Source: Pelargonium cotyledonis
Taxonomy: Eukaryota; Streptophyta; Magnoliopsida; Geraniales; Geraniaceae
DNA: 35,642 nt
NCBI GenBank assembly: GCA_036897625.1
Contig: JAYMTA010000187.1
Coordinates: 1-35,642, forward strand
Reading direction: 5' to 3'
Both the position numbers and the translations under genes were made by a program. The notes beneath the pieces were generated by a model. That model worked only from the letters and a program-made list of their open reading frames with translations, had not been told where the DNA came from and searched no databases. Every line of letters begins with the position of its first letter. The stretch's first letter is position 1. Of the stretch, positions 1 through 10,550 are shown piece after piece.

Positions 1-942
1 CTAGATCATGGCGGTCTTCTATCGAAAGATTTGAAAATAAAAGTGAAATTCCCCGAAGAATGTCTTTATCTCGTAGGTGGAGCCATCCACAAGGTAAATG
101 GTGAACTGTGGATGATCGGAGGGGAAGCAATAATTCAAGGCATTCGTCCGCCCTACATTCCCTTTAAACATTTGGTTGATCGTGAACATCCTTTTGGAAC
201 CAACGGCAATTGTTCCACTGTCTTCCGTATAATCACCGAGGAACACGAACCTGACTTGAAGATGGAATTGCTTCCCGACAAGTTTATGGCGGTTGGGAAA
301 CCGAATCCTATTTCTGAGGTCATAGATAACAAGCTTTATGTTCTTCCGACAGGACGATCCCTATTTGCCCGCCACCCCGATGAGGTAGTCAAGGATATGG
401 TTTTGGAGGAGGCATATGAGGTTTACGATCTCCAATCCGAGAGGTGGAGTACATTTCCTCATCTTCCCGAGAACTCGGTACCAACGTATCACTTTCTTCT
501 CGGTAAGAAGCTTTACATACACATTGGACGCCGAATTCTATCTATTTATGACACGAGATATGGGAAGTGGTCCACCGACAAAGGAAAATTCCTAGAGTCT
601 TTTTTTTCACGAGATTGAGCATCCATTTCCAAATAGGGGGGCCTACCTTAAGGTCGGAAACAATATGCATGTCTTGTTTTGTTTTAGTAACAATTTCCCG
701 TATGGTTATCTCGTTTCCGTTGCGGATGATGTGGATTCTGATGATGAAGTTTATGTGAGGTGTCTCCAGAATCTACTAGGTATTTTTACCCCTGTGCGAA
801 ATCGTGTACATGCAGGCGTATTTGTTCCCCTTGGAGACAGTAAAATGTGCTGCGTTTGTAGCCATATCAATGAAAGAAGATTCGTTATATGCATCAGTAT
901 TTTCTCTGTTTCCGCGGCAAAAATTCCATCTAAGAAAAGAAG
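1..942 (+). pseudogene. Kelch-repeat (F-box/kelch-like) gene, 3' fragment, frameshifted
   Basis: The reading frame is open from base 1, so the gene starts outside the window. Frame 1 (to the stop at 616-618) shows kelch-blade features: NGELWMIGG, a DNKLYVLP strand followed by YEVYDLQSERWSTFP, then GKKLYIHIGRRILSIYD. Kelch blades fold into a beta-propeller used for protein binding; in plants many sit behind an F-box in SCF ubiquitin-ligase adaptors. No F-box is visible here because the 5' end is missing. After a run of eight T at 600-607 the protein similarity continues in frame 2 (FFHEIEHPFPNRGAYLKV, then FPYGYLVSVADDVDSDDEV) to about 942. Removing one T would join the two frames. The frame-2 stop at 962-964 lies inside a Stowaway-like terminus. 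This is probably a pseudogene, or a homopolymer sequencing error. The kelch assignment is fairly sure; the F-box link is inferred. Confidence 0.72.
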
Positions 943-1505
943 TACTCCCTCCGTCCCAAAATGAGTGTCTTGTTTATCTTGTTTTTTTGTCCCAAATGAG
1001 TGTCTTGTTTCTATTTTTATGTTATTGTATTAGTGTTCTTTCCATATTACTCTTATCACTTGAAGGAACATTACGTGAAGAACACTACGAATCACTAAAT
1101 TTCACCTTCCGTGTTTGAATAAATGAATCCATCAAATTCACAAGTATAAACATGTGAATATGTGTGTGATTGTATCTTGTTTTAGCAGAAATGAGTTTTT
1201 TTTTTATACAAGTAGCGCTTTTATTCTTATTGACATAGTCAAAATTGAACATACATATTATTTTTTGTTTTGATTAAAACACAAGTGATTTTTAGATGTA
1301 CCATGACATATTGGGTCTGGATTTCTTCTGAGTTCTCAAGTTCGAGTTTTATTGTCGACGGTATGAGGTGTGATTTATGAGTAAGATTTAACGTAGCTCT
1401 TCCTTTAACCTCCGAGAGTGAAAAACATTATTATTTCAAATGTGATGTCTCATTGCTGGTAAAAAAAATTATGTTTAGATATATTAATTCGGACCGAGTG
1501 AGTTA
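943..1505. mobile_element. Stowaway-like MITE (degenerate; right end uncertain)
   Basis: A TA dinucleotide at 943-944 is followed by CTCCCTCCGTCCCAAAATGA, the classic plant Stowaway (Tc1/mariner-derived) terminal sequence. A second partial copy, GTCCCAAATGAGTGTCTTGTTT-like, lies about 40 bases further in (991-1011). A weak inverted match, GGACCGAGTGAGTTA, ends at a TA at 1504-1505 and may be the decayed right end. If so the element is about 560 bp, long for Stowaway, so a truncated or nested insertion is also possible. No coding capacity is seen. It lies between the kelch fragment and the MYG1 promoter. Confidence 0.55.
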
Positions 1506-1527
1506 ATTTTAAGTTGAATTGGATCGC

Positions 1528-1592
1528 TATAAATAGGCCCAATTATTTATATATCATTGGAGTGAATTGGGCGAGAAATGTATTTTGGCGCC
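1528..1592 (+). promoter_or_regulatory. Core promoter of MYG1: TATA box, site II element, E2F-like site
   Basis: TATAAATA at 1528-1535 lies about 200 bases upstream of the MYG1 ATG and is followed directly by GGCCCA (1536-1541), the reverse of the TGGGCC site II (TCP-binding) element common before plant housekeeping genes. TTTGGCGC at 1584-1591 fits the E2F consensus TTTSSCGC. The first transcribed base would be expected near 1560. The assignments come from motifs and position only. Confidence 0.5.
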
Positions 1593-1729
1593 AGAAAACA
1601 AAGCTACTAAACCTCCCACAAACCCCAGAGAAGCAGAGAGCAGCGAAACCGATTTCCCAAAAACTTCCATTTCGATTCGTTTCCGATTCTCCACAGTTCC
1701 AATCGAATCAAGCACTGTGATCGAGAGAG

Positions 1730-4706
1730 ATGTTGTTGCTCCAAAAGCTCAGCTACAGTCTCCATACTTTTCACAAACACCTTGTGCGCATTCCGTTTCC
1801 ACCGCCAAAATCTCGGCAAAACCTTGCGTTTCGCGTTTTTTCGACGGCGGAGAAGCGAGTCGGCACTCACAACGGCAGCTTCCACTGCGACGAGGCTCTG
1901 GCCTGCTCCATTCTCCGACTCACCTACAAGTTCGCCGACGCTCAAATCGTCCGTACCAGAGACCTCCAGGTAATTTGAGAATCGGAGTGGTTGTTTTGTA
2001 AATTTTTTTGTGTTCGGTTTATTGTGAGATTGTAATGTGTGTTTGTGAGGATGGTGAAGGTGTTGGAGGAGCTTGATGCGGTGGTTGATGTTGGTGGCGT
2101 GTATGATCCGAGCCGAGACCGGTACGATCATCACCAGAAAGGCTTTGTGGAACTGTTAGGTCATGGCTTCACCACCAAACTCAGCAGTTCTGGTCTTGTT
2201 TATAAGGTAACACTGACTGAAACATACCATTTTGGCATTTTTTTGCTATTAATTTGTTATACTATTCTGTACTCAATTGTAGAGCTGATAACTTGGGACA
2301 CAAACACTATCCATAAGAGTGCTTGTGTAAATTAAGTATAAGTTATAGCTAGAAATAGAATTAGACACTCTCTCTTGTATCCCTACGTGGTTCTAACAAA
2401 CTGAAATTAGTTTTATGTAACTTATCTTTTTGGTAATTCATGCATAACTAACTAATTAAAATAGAATGTGGACACTCATTTTAGAATGAAGGGAGTAGTA
2501 CTATTAAATCATAGCCTAGTTAGTCAGTCAATCTCTTTCATCTGTCTCTCCTCTTTAATTTTCTTTCATCTCATCTTTCTTATTAATATGTCTACATATA
2601 TCCTCCAAATCTATTGCATATAACTATCTAAGGTAAGAGAGTGAAAGTAGAGAATACTAGCAACATCGACTACTCAACTCATCTCATCATTCGTTTGAGG
2701 CACAACCGACACGATTATTAAACGCAACGTGTTTATGTACAATATTTGAGCACGATTATTAAACGCATCATATTTGCGTTGGCTCATATAATACATATCT
2801 AACCTATAGCACTATATGTTAACACAAACAGTCAACTTTGGATTTGGTTATCAGTACTGCTGGACTGAACTTCTTTTCTTGATGAATTTTTATTTCAGCA
2901 TTATGGGGCAACAGTTATTGCAAAGGAGCTTGAGCTGGATGAGGGACACCCACATGTTTATAGGCTATTTTTGGCAGTTTATAAGAATTTTATGGAGGTA
3001 TTTGTTTTGGCATTGCTACAATGATCTACTTTGCTCTTCTTATATCATATTATTATAAATATTGTTACTTGTTTGTGCTTTTAGGCTAGTGGTACTAGGT
3101 ATGTTAATATTGCGTACAATGTGCATTATGTCCTTAAGGCTATGTAACAGACTCGAGCATTGTTTTGGTTGATTAAATTGTGAAACAGTCTCTCAAATTA
3201 GACAATGGCAAACTGGCGAAGTTCATATGCAGTTATGCACTGATTCCTGTTTTTAAAGAATACTGAATCTGTTCTTGATATTAACTTTTTTACTACCCTT
3301 GTTGCAGCTAGTTGTATTTGTTTTGTGGCTTTGCATTTGCTTTAAAATAATCATTCATATTTTCTTGTTACGACATTATTCTTGCTCATTCATAGAACTT
3401 GATATTAAATTTCTCACTGCAACAGGCAATTGATGCTATTGATAATGGAATTAGTCAGTACGATATTGATGCACCACCAAGATACGTCAACAATACAAGC
3501 TTATCATCAAGAGTGGCAAAATTAAATCTGGATTGGGTGGACTCTGATCAATCATCTGAAAGAGAAGATGAAGCATTCCAGCGTGCAATGACAATGGTGG
3601 GGAGTGAATTTTTGGAGGTGAGTTTTCTTTGCAAGGCTTATGTGCAGCTGTCTATTATACTCAAATTGCTAGAAAAATCACTTGCCAGTTGTCTTGCAGC
3701 TATATAATGAGAAACTTGCTCCCAATAATCATGTTGCAGAGTATTAATTTTCATGCAAGATCTTGGTTACCAGCTCGATCAATTGTCATGGAGTGTCTAG
3801 CTGCAAGAAAAGATATTGATCCAAGTGGAGAGATCATGGTGCTGACTGGACCTTGCCCTGTAAGTAGTCTGTTTTCCTCTTGGTTGATGGCTTAATAAAG
3901 TCAGTAGCACAATATTTTTATATGATCTGGCCAATTGGTTCTTGGTGCTGCACCTTAGAATAGTTTTTCCATGAGATTAATTCACTGATTGGAAGTTCAC
4001 AAAATTGCTTTTAGCTCAAATAAGTTGCTTTTGTGCCTCTTACAGAATAGGTGGTTGACAATACTGTGTACTGAGTTCTATATGCAGCCTATGCCTATCT
4101 GGATTATTTACATTACATTTCTTTTTCCTTCTTGATACAAGAAAATTTATACTTTTGTTATAAGGAAGTAAGTAATATGGATTCTTGGTAATGGAAAAAA
4201 AGGTGTCATTAATTTTTAATGATCTAACAAGTAGGTTATATGAACATTTGACATGACATAATATGGATGTATAGCCTTTAACTATTGCCAAACAATCACT
4301 TAAATATTTAATTGGATTTTATCTTTTTAACAGTGGAAGCTTCACATATTTGGGCTCGAGGAGGAAATGAAGATTGATCCTTTCATCAAATATGTTATTT
4401 ACCAGGTATATATTGTCCCTACCAAATTAGCACCTACATTTCCGATGAGGGTATACTTCATATTTTGCTTGCTATTCGCAGGATGACAGGAGTGAAAATT
4501 GGCGGCTCCAGGCAGTAGCTGTGTCACCTGATAAATTTCAGAGTCGGAAACCTCTACCCCTTCATTGGAGGGGCTTGGAGGGTGATGAGCTTTCTGAGGT
4601 GGCAGGAATCCCTGGTTGTGTTTTTGTCCACATGAGCGGATTTATTGGTGCAAACCGTAGTTATGAGGGTGCTCTGGCAATGGCAAGAGCTTCCTTGAGG
4701 GCTTAA
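1730..4706 (+). CDS. MYG1: MYG1 family 3'-5' RNA exonuclease (UPF0160, DHH-type)
   Basis: Seven exons: 1730-1969, 2060-2206, 2899-2997, 3426-3617, 3740-3859, 4334-4405 and 4482-4706, all joining in phase 0 with GT..AG introns; 364 residues, near the human MYG1 length (about 376). Residues 1-40 are rich in Arg, Ser and Leu and nearly acid-free, like a mitochondrial leader. Diagnostic motifs are THNGSFHCDE (46-55), VDVGG with Asp90, and the metal-binding DHH (103-105) in YDHHQKGF. The C-terminal part shows DDRSENWRLQAV, PLHWRGL and FVHMSGFIGA, typical of the family. In animals MYG1 trims RNAs in nucleus/nucleolus and mitochondria and coordinates the two translation machineries; the plant role is inferred from family. 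The ATG at 1730 is chosen because no conserved residues lie upstream and it gives the leader. Intron 2 carries a MITE remnant. The gene looks intact. Confidence 0.95.
2400..2497. mobile_element. Stowaway-like MITE remnant in MYG1 intron 2
   Basis: GACACTCATTTTAGAATGAA followed by GGGAGTA ends at a TA at 2496-2497 and resembles a mutated Stowaway right terminus. The inner segment shares TAATTCATGCATA (2435-2447) with the MITE at 7120-7316, so the two are probably the same family. I could not find a clear left terminus, so the left coordinate is approximate. Confidence 0.45.
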
Positions 4707-5475
4707 CCAAACTTTTCATTATTAGGTTCTGCATATTGGCTGGAATTTGGAAAGGTTATATGCTCTAGTCACATTTGGTCCAAGACTTCTCTATCATTTT
4801 GCCCGAACTGATGGTTTTGGCTTATATTCTCAGATTCAGGTTTGACTGTCATGATTTTCGTATCATTTGGTAGAGTTTTGAACGCCAATATTATATTATC
4901 TATATCATTCTTACATCTTCTAGGAACTTAAAATCTCTAGCCTTTTCCACCACAGCAGAACAGGAATATATATTAAGATAGCGTTTGGATTAAAATTCAT
5001 GTTCAGGAATGGGAGTCAAGAATTGGAATGAGAATAAGATTCTCAATGTTCATGTTTGGAATATAATTTTTAGGTCATGAGAATCAAACACAAATCACAT
5101 ATGAATTTGTTGTGATACTTCAACAGGCTTGTTTCCAGAATACTTGAGTGCAAAATTTGATTCTCTACCTAGGAGATGTTACCCTAACTCTATATTGCTT
5201 CTTTACTCACATTTGATTTGTAGTGTACAACACTGTGGAGATGTCTCACTAATACTTATGGAGATAGACACTTTTATAAGGGCCAGCAATCCAGGATTGC
5301 TTTTGATTTTCTACTGTTGATAGAACTTCATTTCCAAGCTTTCCTAAAATGAATTGAACTTTGGTCTTCAATCTAAGAGAATCTTCATTCCATGGGCAAA
5401 GGTACAGTTAGTCAATGATACAAATAAATCAAAACTCGAGCTTCGTCAGAAGCTCTTCCTCTGGTACTTTACATA
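4707..5475. other. Convergent 3' intergenic region, MYG1 / STR14
   Basis: This 0.77-kb stretch lies between two tail-to-tail genes and should hold both 3' UTRs and polyadenylation regions. I see no coding sequence. A short possible MITE at about 4981-5093 is listed separately. The remainder is AT-rich DNA without recognisable structure. Confidence 0.6.
4981..5093. mobile_element. Possible short MITE with GCGTTTGGATT / AATCAAACAC ends
   Basis: The segment starts GCGTTTGGATT and ends AATCAAACAC, an imperfect 10-11 base inverted repeat. The interior is built of GGAATG/GAGAATGAGATT-like words that recur in plant non-autonomous DNA elements. A clear target-site duplication was not established. 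The superfamily (hAT or PIF/Harbinger) cannot be told by eye. Confidence 0.35.
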
Positions 5476-7863
5476 TTATTCTTCTGAAACTACTGGCAAA
5501 TCCTCTTTGGACCATTTGTAGAGCCCTCCTTCTAGGTGAAAAACATGTGTATAACCATTGAGGACAAGCAAGTAGGCTGCTATCAGTGACCTGCATGAAA
5601 TAGAATTAGCAATATTAGCGAGCAATAGATTAAATATCTTACATTGAACTTTATAGTGGATCAACCAACTACACATACTTTAAATAAAAAAATCATTTTA
5701 GATATGGGCATTTTCGTCTTTTCAATAAAAGCTGACTGTTATTAACGGTGCAACTTATTGAAAGTTTAATGTAGTTGTGTGCTACATGTGTAAAGCTCAG
5801 TGTAGTTTTGTGCAATTTACCTCTTCTTTCGTTATCATATCAAGAAAATTAAACTCTGACTTTGATTTGCATGGACTTATTATGAAGTCTGAACCATACT
5901 GTGAATTCACAAATTTGGTAATTTCAAAGACTATTAGTTTGTTATCTTCATTTGTCATGACTAATATATATCAATAGTTTCTACATGTATCATACTTGGT
6001 ATATCTTGATTGTTTCATTTTCCCATTTTGTATTTGAGATATTGTATGCCGTCTTATATAATCTAGTATGATGCACATAAAGTAGTGGGGTGCAAGGTCT
6101 TATTATAGTAGGCATCGGAACAAAAATAGTAAATCAGAATGGAAGGTTGCATGACCTTGATTGTTGACCTTCGGGGAGATTTTGTGTCGGTTTCATTGTT
6201 CCCCCAGCTGCGCAAGCCACAATTATCTTTGCTTCTTTGTCTAATTGTGATTCAACACCTGATTGTGTACGCCAAAACAATGCCAGAGAACGTTAAAATT
6301 TATGATATGTTTAGAAACAGGGGGCAGAATGATGGCATAGCTAGATTAACTTGTCATACTTTTCATGAATTCGGGATTCTCTTCTGTGCCTGCAAATATT
6401 CCAAAAAATGCGAACGCAGCACGCCTAGCAATGTCCCATGCAGTCCACTCCTTTATAAGCCTATAAATTTGCACATTGATGGCACCTGGTGGATGAGCCT
6501 GCACGCAGTCAAGGTTAGATTAATTCTTATAACATTACATTCCTTGTCAAACTTCAATATCCGTGACTGTCAGCAGAAGCAGCAACATATGTTCTTAAGA
6601 GTTTGTGAATTATGATTACGAAGATATTGATAGGATTGTATGAAGTTCAAAATCTGAAATCGAAACATGTTGTGAATCATTTTCAATAGCAAGTCATCAT
6701 ATCTTGATTATGTTCTCCGTTTATAGGTTTGATCTATAAGAGTTTTATCTATAGCTCAGTAGGCTGACCTCTTTGAATTCTGCTTCAGGCCGAACATCAA
6801 GAATCACGAAGTTGTTCTCTTTCTGAAGGCGCAGAGCTTCCTTCACTTCCACGCTCCGTACCTGACAAAATGTAAATATTTCTGGAATATAAATCTGATT
6901 GCTTTACAGTATTAGCATCATCATACTCCTTAAAATTCTAGTTTAGCTTGATCCCCATCTTATTAAACTAGGGCTGATACATAGTATCTGAGCACCCGTA
7001 TATTAATGAACCAAAAATGTAGTAACATATTTTAATAATCAGAGTGGCGGACTTGAACTTGTGCCATTCTAGGTCAATTAGGGTCTGAAGTCTGATTCCA
7101 GATAGAGAATCAATTTAACTACTCCCTCCTCCGTACCAAAATGAGCGTCTCAGTTTCCTTTTTTGAGAAAAATTAAGAAGCTCAAAGAATACTAACTTAT
7201 TATATGGATATTATTAATAATTCATGCATAGCCATTTTCGTAGATAAGAAAGAGGACACTCATTCTGGGAAAAAAAGCAATACAAACACGACGCTCATTT
7301 TGGGACGGAGAGAGTAAAACTGTAAAAGTTAAAAGCTAAAAGTCGAAAATCCAATATTAACTCATGATTGCATATTTGCCGGTGCTTTTTAGTGATAGAT
7401 CATTCTATTTGCTTCTTTTGATTGAACCTATTCACTGCTAGTGTTTATTTAGAACAATCCATATAGAGAAATGTTTACCTTTTTCTGTAATAGAAGCTCC
7501 CTCTTAAGTTTCCATTCTGTTTCAGCTGATCCTTCCAAAAGAAGAACAAGTCAGGGTCAAGCTAGTACTAAGAAAAAAAAACTTAAAAAAAAAAAAAAAG
7601 TTTCCACATCTTAATTAACAAGCCTAAGCTATAGTACCTGGTGTTTTTGCAGTTTTTGTAGCTGCACATATGATCCTGAGCCTCCCAGCAAAAGCAGCCT
7701 GTGAAGGTAATTTTCCTCCTGAAGTTCTTATTGATCTGAGTGTTGCTGTTGGGTGGTAGGAACAGTTTTGGGCAGTTTTGGAAGTGAAAAATAGTTGGGA
7801 AGATTGGAAATTTGGGTGTAAAGAAGAAGAAGAGTGTGGTGTGACTGAAGTTAGAGCAGTCAT
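5476..7863 (-). CDS. STR14: Chloroplast rhodanese-like domain protein (STR14 type)
   Basis: Six exons on the minus strand: 7863-7638, 7531-7479, 6861-6769, 6498-6360, 6258-6156 and 5590-5476; 242 residues with consistent phases. Residues 1 to about 70 are Ser/Thr-rich and basic with an RIICAA end, like a plastid transit peptide. The rhodanese domain follows: FVILDVRPEAEF (about 111-122), AHPPGAINV (125-133), then the active-site loop with Cys186 in IIVACAAGGT, fitting the CxxGxT pattern of sulfurtransferases, and LEGGLYKW near the C terminus. A stretch inserted after the loop (MKPTQNLPEGQQSR) is, as I recall, characteristic of Arabidopsis STR14 (At4g27700). Sulfur donor and acceptor are unknown; sulfur or redox transfer in plastids is inferred. 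The domain normally reads GHPPG; here it is AHPPG. The gene looks intact. Confidence 0.94.
7120..7316. mobile_element. Stowaway MITE in STR14 intron 2
   Basis: Both ends are visible: CTCCCTCCTCCGTACCAAAA after a TA at 7120-7121, and TTTTGGGACGGAGAGAG before a TA at 7315-7316. The terminal inverted repeats match with a few changes, and the TA duplication is the Stowaway hallmark. The body between the TAs is 193 bp and AT-rich with no coding sequence. A second internal CACTCATTCTGGGA block (7258-7271) mimics a terminus, suggesting nesting or an internal duplication. Confidence 0.85.
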
Positions 7864-8168
7864 GGTGCTTCCAGAGCTTCAGTTATGGAGGTTTCTGGTT
7901 TTGTGGTTTTGGATAGTGTGTTGACTGTGTTTTTTGCTGCTGATGATACTACAGGTTGTGGAGATTTTTTTGTTGAGAGAGAGGGCTTTGTGTGGGCCAG
8001 AGGTTTCTGGATTTTTATCATCCCCAGAATCTAAGTTTGTGGCGGATGGTACAAAGGGTCTCTTCCTATTTGGATTGCTCTCAAGGTGCACTTAAAAACC
8101 TCATCTCTTTGTTGGTTTATTGCTGGATCAAGTAGTTTATTTAATTGAATTGGTCCTCCAACAATTTT

Positions 8169-8510
8169 GCCCGATCCGATCCACAGCTTTACTCGACCCG
8201 TACTTATCCACATGAATAGGTTAAGATCGGGTTGTGGGCTTTATCCATTGAATGTGAGTCTGCCCGACCCGATCCACAAGTTTCCCATGGATGACCCAAC
8301 TTCTATACTTATCGGGTTCACTTTGCGTGACCCAGCTTCGTAAAAGCGTGGGTCGGGTTTTGGGTCATTGGTGGTAGTTCAGATTTTGGACTAGGTTTGA
8401 GTTGAAAAGACTTGACCTGATTATGATATGAAAGAAGTCGCATTCGTTTAAGCTGTGGGTCGGGTTTTACATGTAAGTTCTTAGACTCTGCAGGTTACAT
8501 GACCCGATTT
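8169..8510. repeat. Cluster of CCCGAYCYGATCCACA-type repeats
   Basis: GCCCGATCCGATCCACA (8169-8185) and TGCCCGACCCGATCCACAAG (8261-8280) are near copies. GGTCGGGTTT recurs in the opposite orientation at 8351-8360 and around 8459-8466, and another GACCCGATTTACA lies near 8501. Similar words occur at 15621-15640 and around 29980-30090. The pattern fits a degenerate dispersed repeat family, not coding sequence. Element type unknown. Confidence 0.5.
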
Positions 8511-9734
8511 ACATTTTTTGTTTTAATGTTAGACCGAACAATGAAGTATGTTTTAATTTTGGTTGGAAAATAATAAGTTGACATTTTGAATGAATCCGTC
8601 TGATCAATAACTTAGTAGCAAAAAAAAGAAGAAAAATGTCGTAATTTAAAGCCCATTTTGTGATGTAAAAATTTATTTATTCAATGTGATTTTTGTCAGA
8701 AGTATGGGCGTTGATATTGGATCTATCCAAAAATCAACTGATCTCATCTAAAATTTCTTTTACTCTTGTTTGTCTTTACATCACTATTTACTGTGTTAGT
8801 TGACGAATGAGAAAGTGACATGTCAGCAAAAAACGACCCTTTTGCCAGCTCAGCAGAGGCACAAAGATTTGGGCCCAAGGAGCAGCAAGAGCCAAGGATT
8901 AAAGAAGGGCTTCTTTAATACAACGTGAAAGATCCATGGGCTCTATAAAACAATAAATAAACCAAATGGCTATGGTGGGAAGATATTGGATGCTACGTTT
9001 ATTTTGTAATGTTCGGTAGCAAAATTCATAGTCAACGGCAAATCATGCTTATGCTTCCATTTTCTCAACATGACATGTGGAGTGTTTCGTAAGAGAAAAT
9101 TTCTACTAGTAGCATATGACAATACCTTGAAAAAAAAATTTAGATAGGTGGATTTGAACACATTTGTGAAAATTTGTCACGTCAGCATCTATAATGAATT
9201 TGGACAAGAGAATCGAGAGTGCAAAAATTGTGACGTGGTGCAATACCGTGACCTGATCAATCACCGTCTCTACGATTGAGGTTTGGTCTTGTTTAGTCTT
9301 TATTCAATCTAATTTAGCCTGATGTGGCTCATGGTTCATGTGACTCGACAGATGGTCTAAGCGTCATGATTCATGGTCAACTCAAATTAACTCATGTTCA
9401 GTTGACGTATTAGAGTCTTGTAATTACATTGACTTTTCCGAAAGCTTTCCACTTATCACGTTATGTGCACTTCTGTAAATACCTCAATGGGACTGATGCA
9501 TCACTTTCTTCATTCTTGTGAATAACATTAGATGTGTCTGATTCACAATCTCATTTTCATACCAAAGATGAATTTAAGTGTGGTAATGCCATGTTATTCA
9601 CTTCACACGTGTTCTCTTTCGTAGGATGATCGTTTGTATGAGAAGAACAATTCTCGATGTGAACCGACAGAAATGTAGGTATATGATCCCTTATACTATT
9701 TTTATTTTATTTCAAACTAATTGAGCTGCACAAT

Positions 9735-9850
9735 AGGGGGTAGTTCTCTTTTTTAAACCCCACCTCACCTCATTCGACGCAATGAGATTTGAACTCACGA
9801 TCTCTCACAAGAAAATGTGTGTTCTTGACCATTGTGTCATTCTCTAAAGA
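9735..9850 (-). mobile_element. Possible tRNA-derived SINE
   Basis: On the minus strand ATGACACAATGGTCAAGAAC (9840-9821) resembles a pol III box A, and GTGAGTTCAAATCTC (9798-9784) resembles a box B, about 42 bases downstream. That spacing fits a tRNA-derived SINE promoter. No intact tRNA cloverleaf is apparent, and a target-site duplication was not established. Confidence 0.4.
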
Positions 9851-10348
9851 ACTCCTTATACCATAACATGAACAATTTATTTCTTTTCAACAACTGCGGT
9901 GAAAAATAGCGCATTCCTTTGCATAAAACTAATAATTTAGGATTTGAGACGATATAGTTTGGATTGAACATATTATACCTTAGATCTTGGTTCATGCAAT
10001 TGCAAATTTGCCTAATTTAACCCTTAATTTCTCAATCCTCTATGAGATAAACAAAATATAAACCCAAAACATCACTTTTGGGTATCGGAAAAACTTGTTT
10101 TCTAAACTTTTTAAAGATTAAGTCAAATACTATAGACGTGAAAACAGCTAAATATCCACCAACCTCATCATTATCATTAGTACTCCAAATTATTTACAAT
10201 TTTTAGCTCTAATATTCATCATGAGATCAAACGGTCCACAATCACCAAAAAAAAACAAACCCATCCATTTTCATCTGCGCCCACATCTCCTATTACCAAC
10301 CACCGACACTAAAAACGAAGACGATCTAAATCAAACATCCCAGAGCCC

Positions 10349-10358
10349 GCCACGTGTC
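10349..10358 (+). promoter_or_regulatory. G-box / ABRE-like element upstream of transporter
   Basis: GCCACGTGTC contains the CACGTG core bound by plant bZIP and bHLH factors and lies about 200 bases before the transporter ATG. CT-rich runs at 10488-10519 probably belong to the 5' leader. Function inferred from motif and position only. Confidence 0.4.
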
Positions 10359-10550
10359 AACAAAAATAATACCGCGTTCCTCGGATCTGGCTGTGATCCT
10401 CTGCTCTCCGGCTCACCGTAATCGCCAGCACTATATCTTTTCTCGCTCTGCTACTGCTCTGAAGCAGAGAGTGCGTAGAGATCTGTTTCTCTCTCTAACA
10501 AATATCTGTTTCTCTCTCTAGAAACCGAACCGGAGCTTAGCGGAGCAACA

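Larger units (their letters stand above)
7864..10550. other. Divergent intergenic region, STR14 / MFSD5-like transporter
   Basis: This 2.7-kb stretch lies between two head-to-head genes and must contain both promoters. I see no convincing coding sequence; the short open frames lack conserved features. It holds GGGTCGGGTT/CCCGACCCGATCCACA-type repeats at 8169-8510, a SINE-like segment near 9735-9850, and a G-box at 10349-10358. The rest is AT-rich and unrecognised. Confidence 0.6.

Noticed and set aside
6139-6615. 158-residue plus-strand open frame
   Set aside because: It overlaps STR14 exons 4 and 5 on the opposite strand, which carry the conserved rhodanese sequence.
7040-7065. A GTTCAAGTCC box B-like word near the MITE in STR14 intron 2
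   Set aside because: No convincing box A at the right distance, so neither a tRNA gene nor a SINE can be supported.
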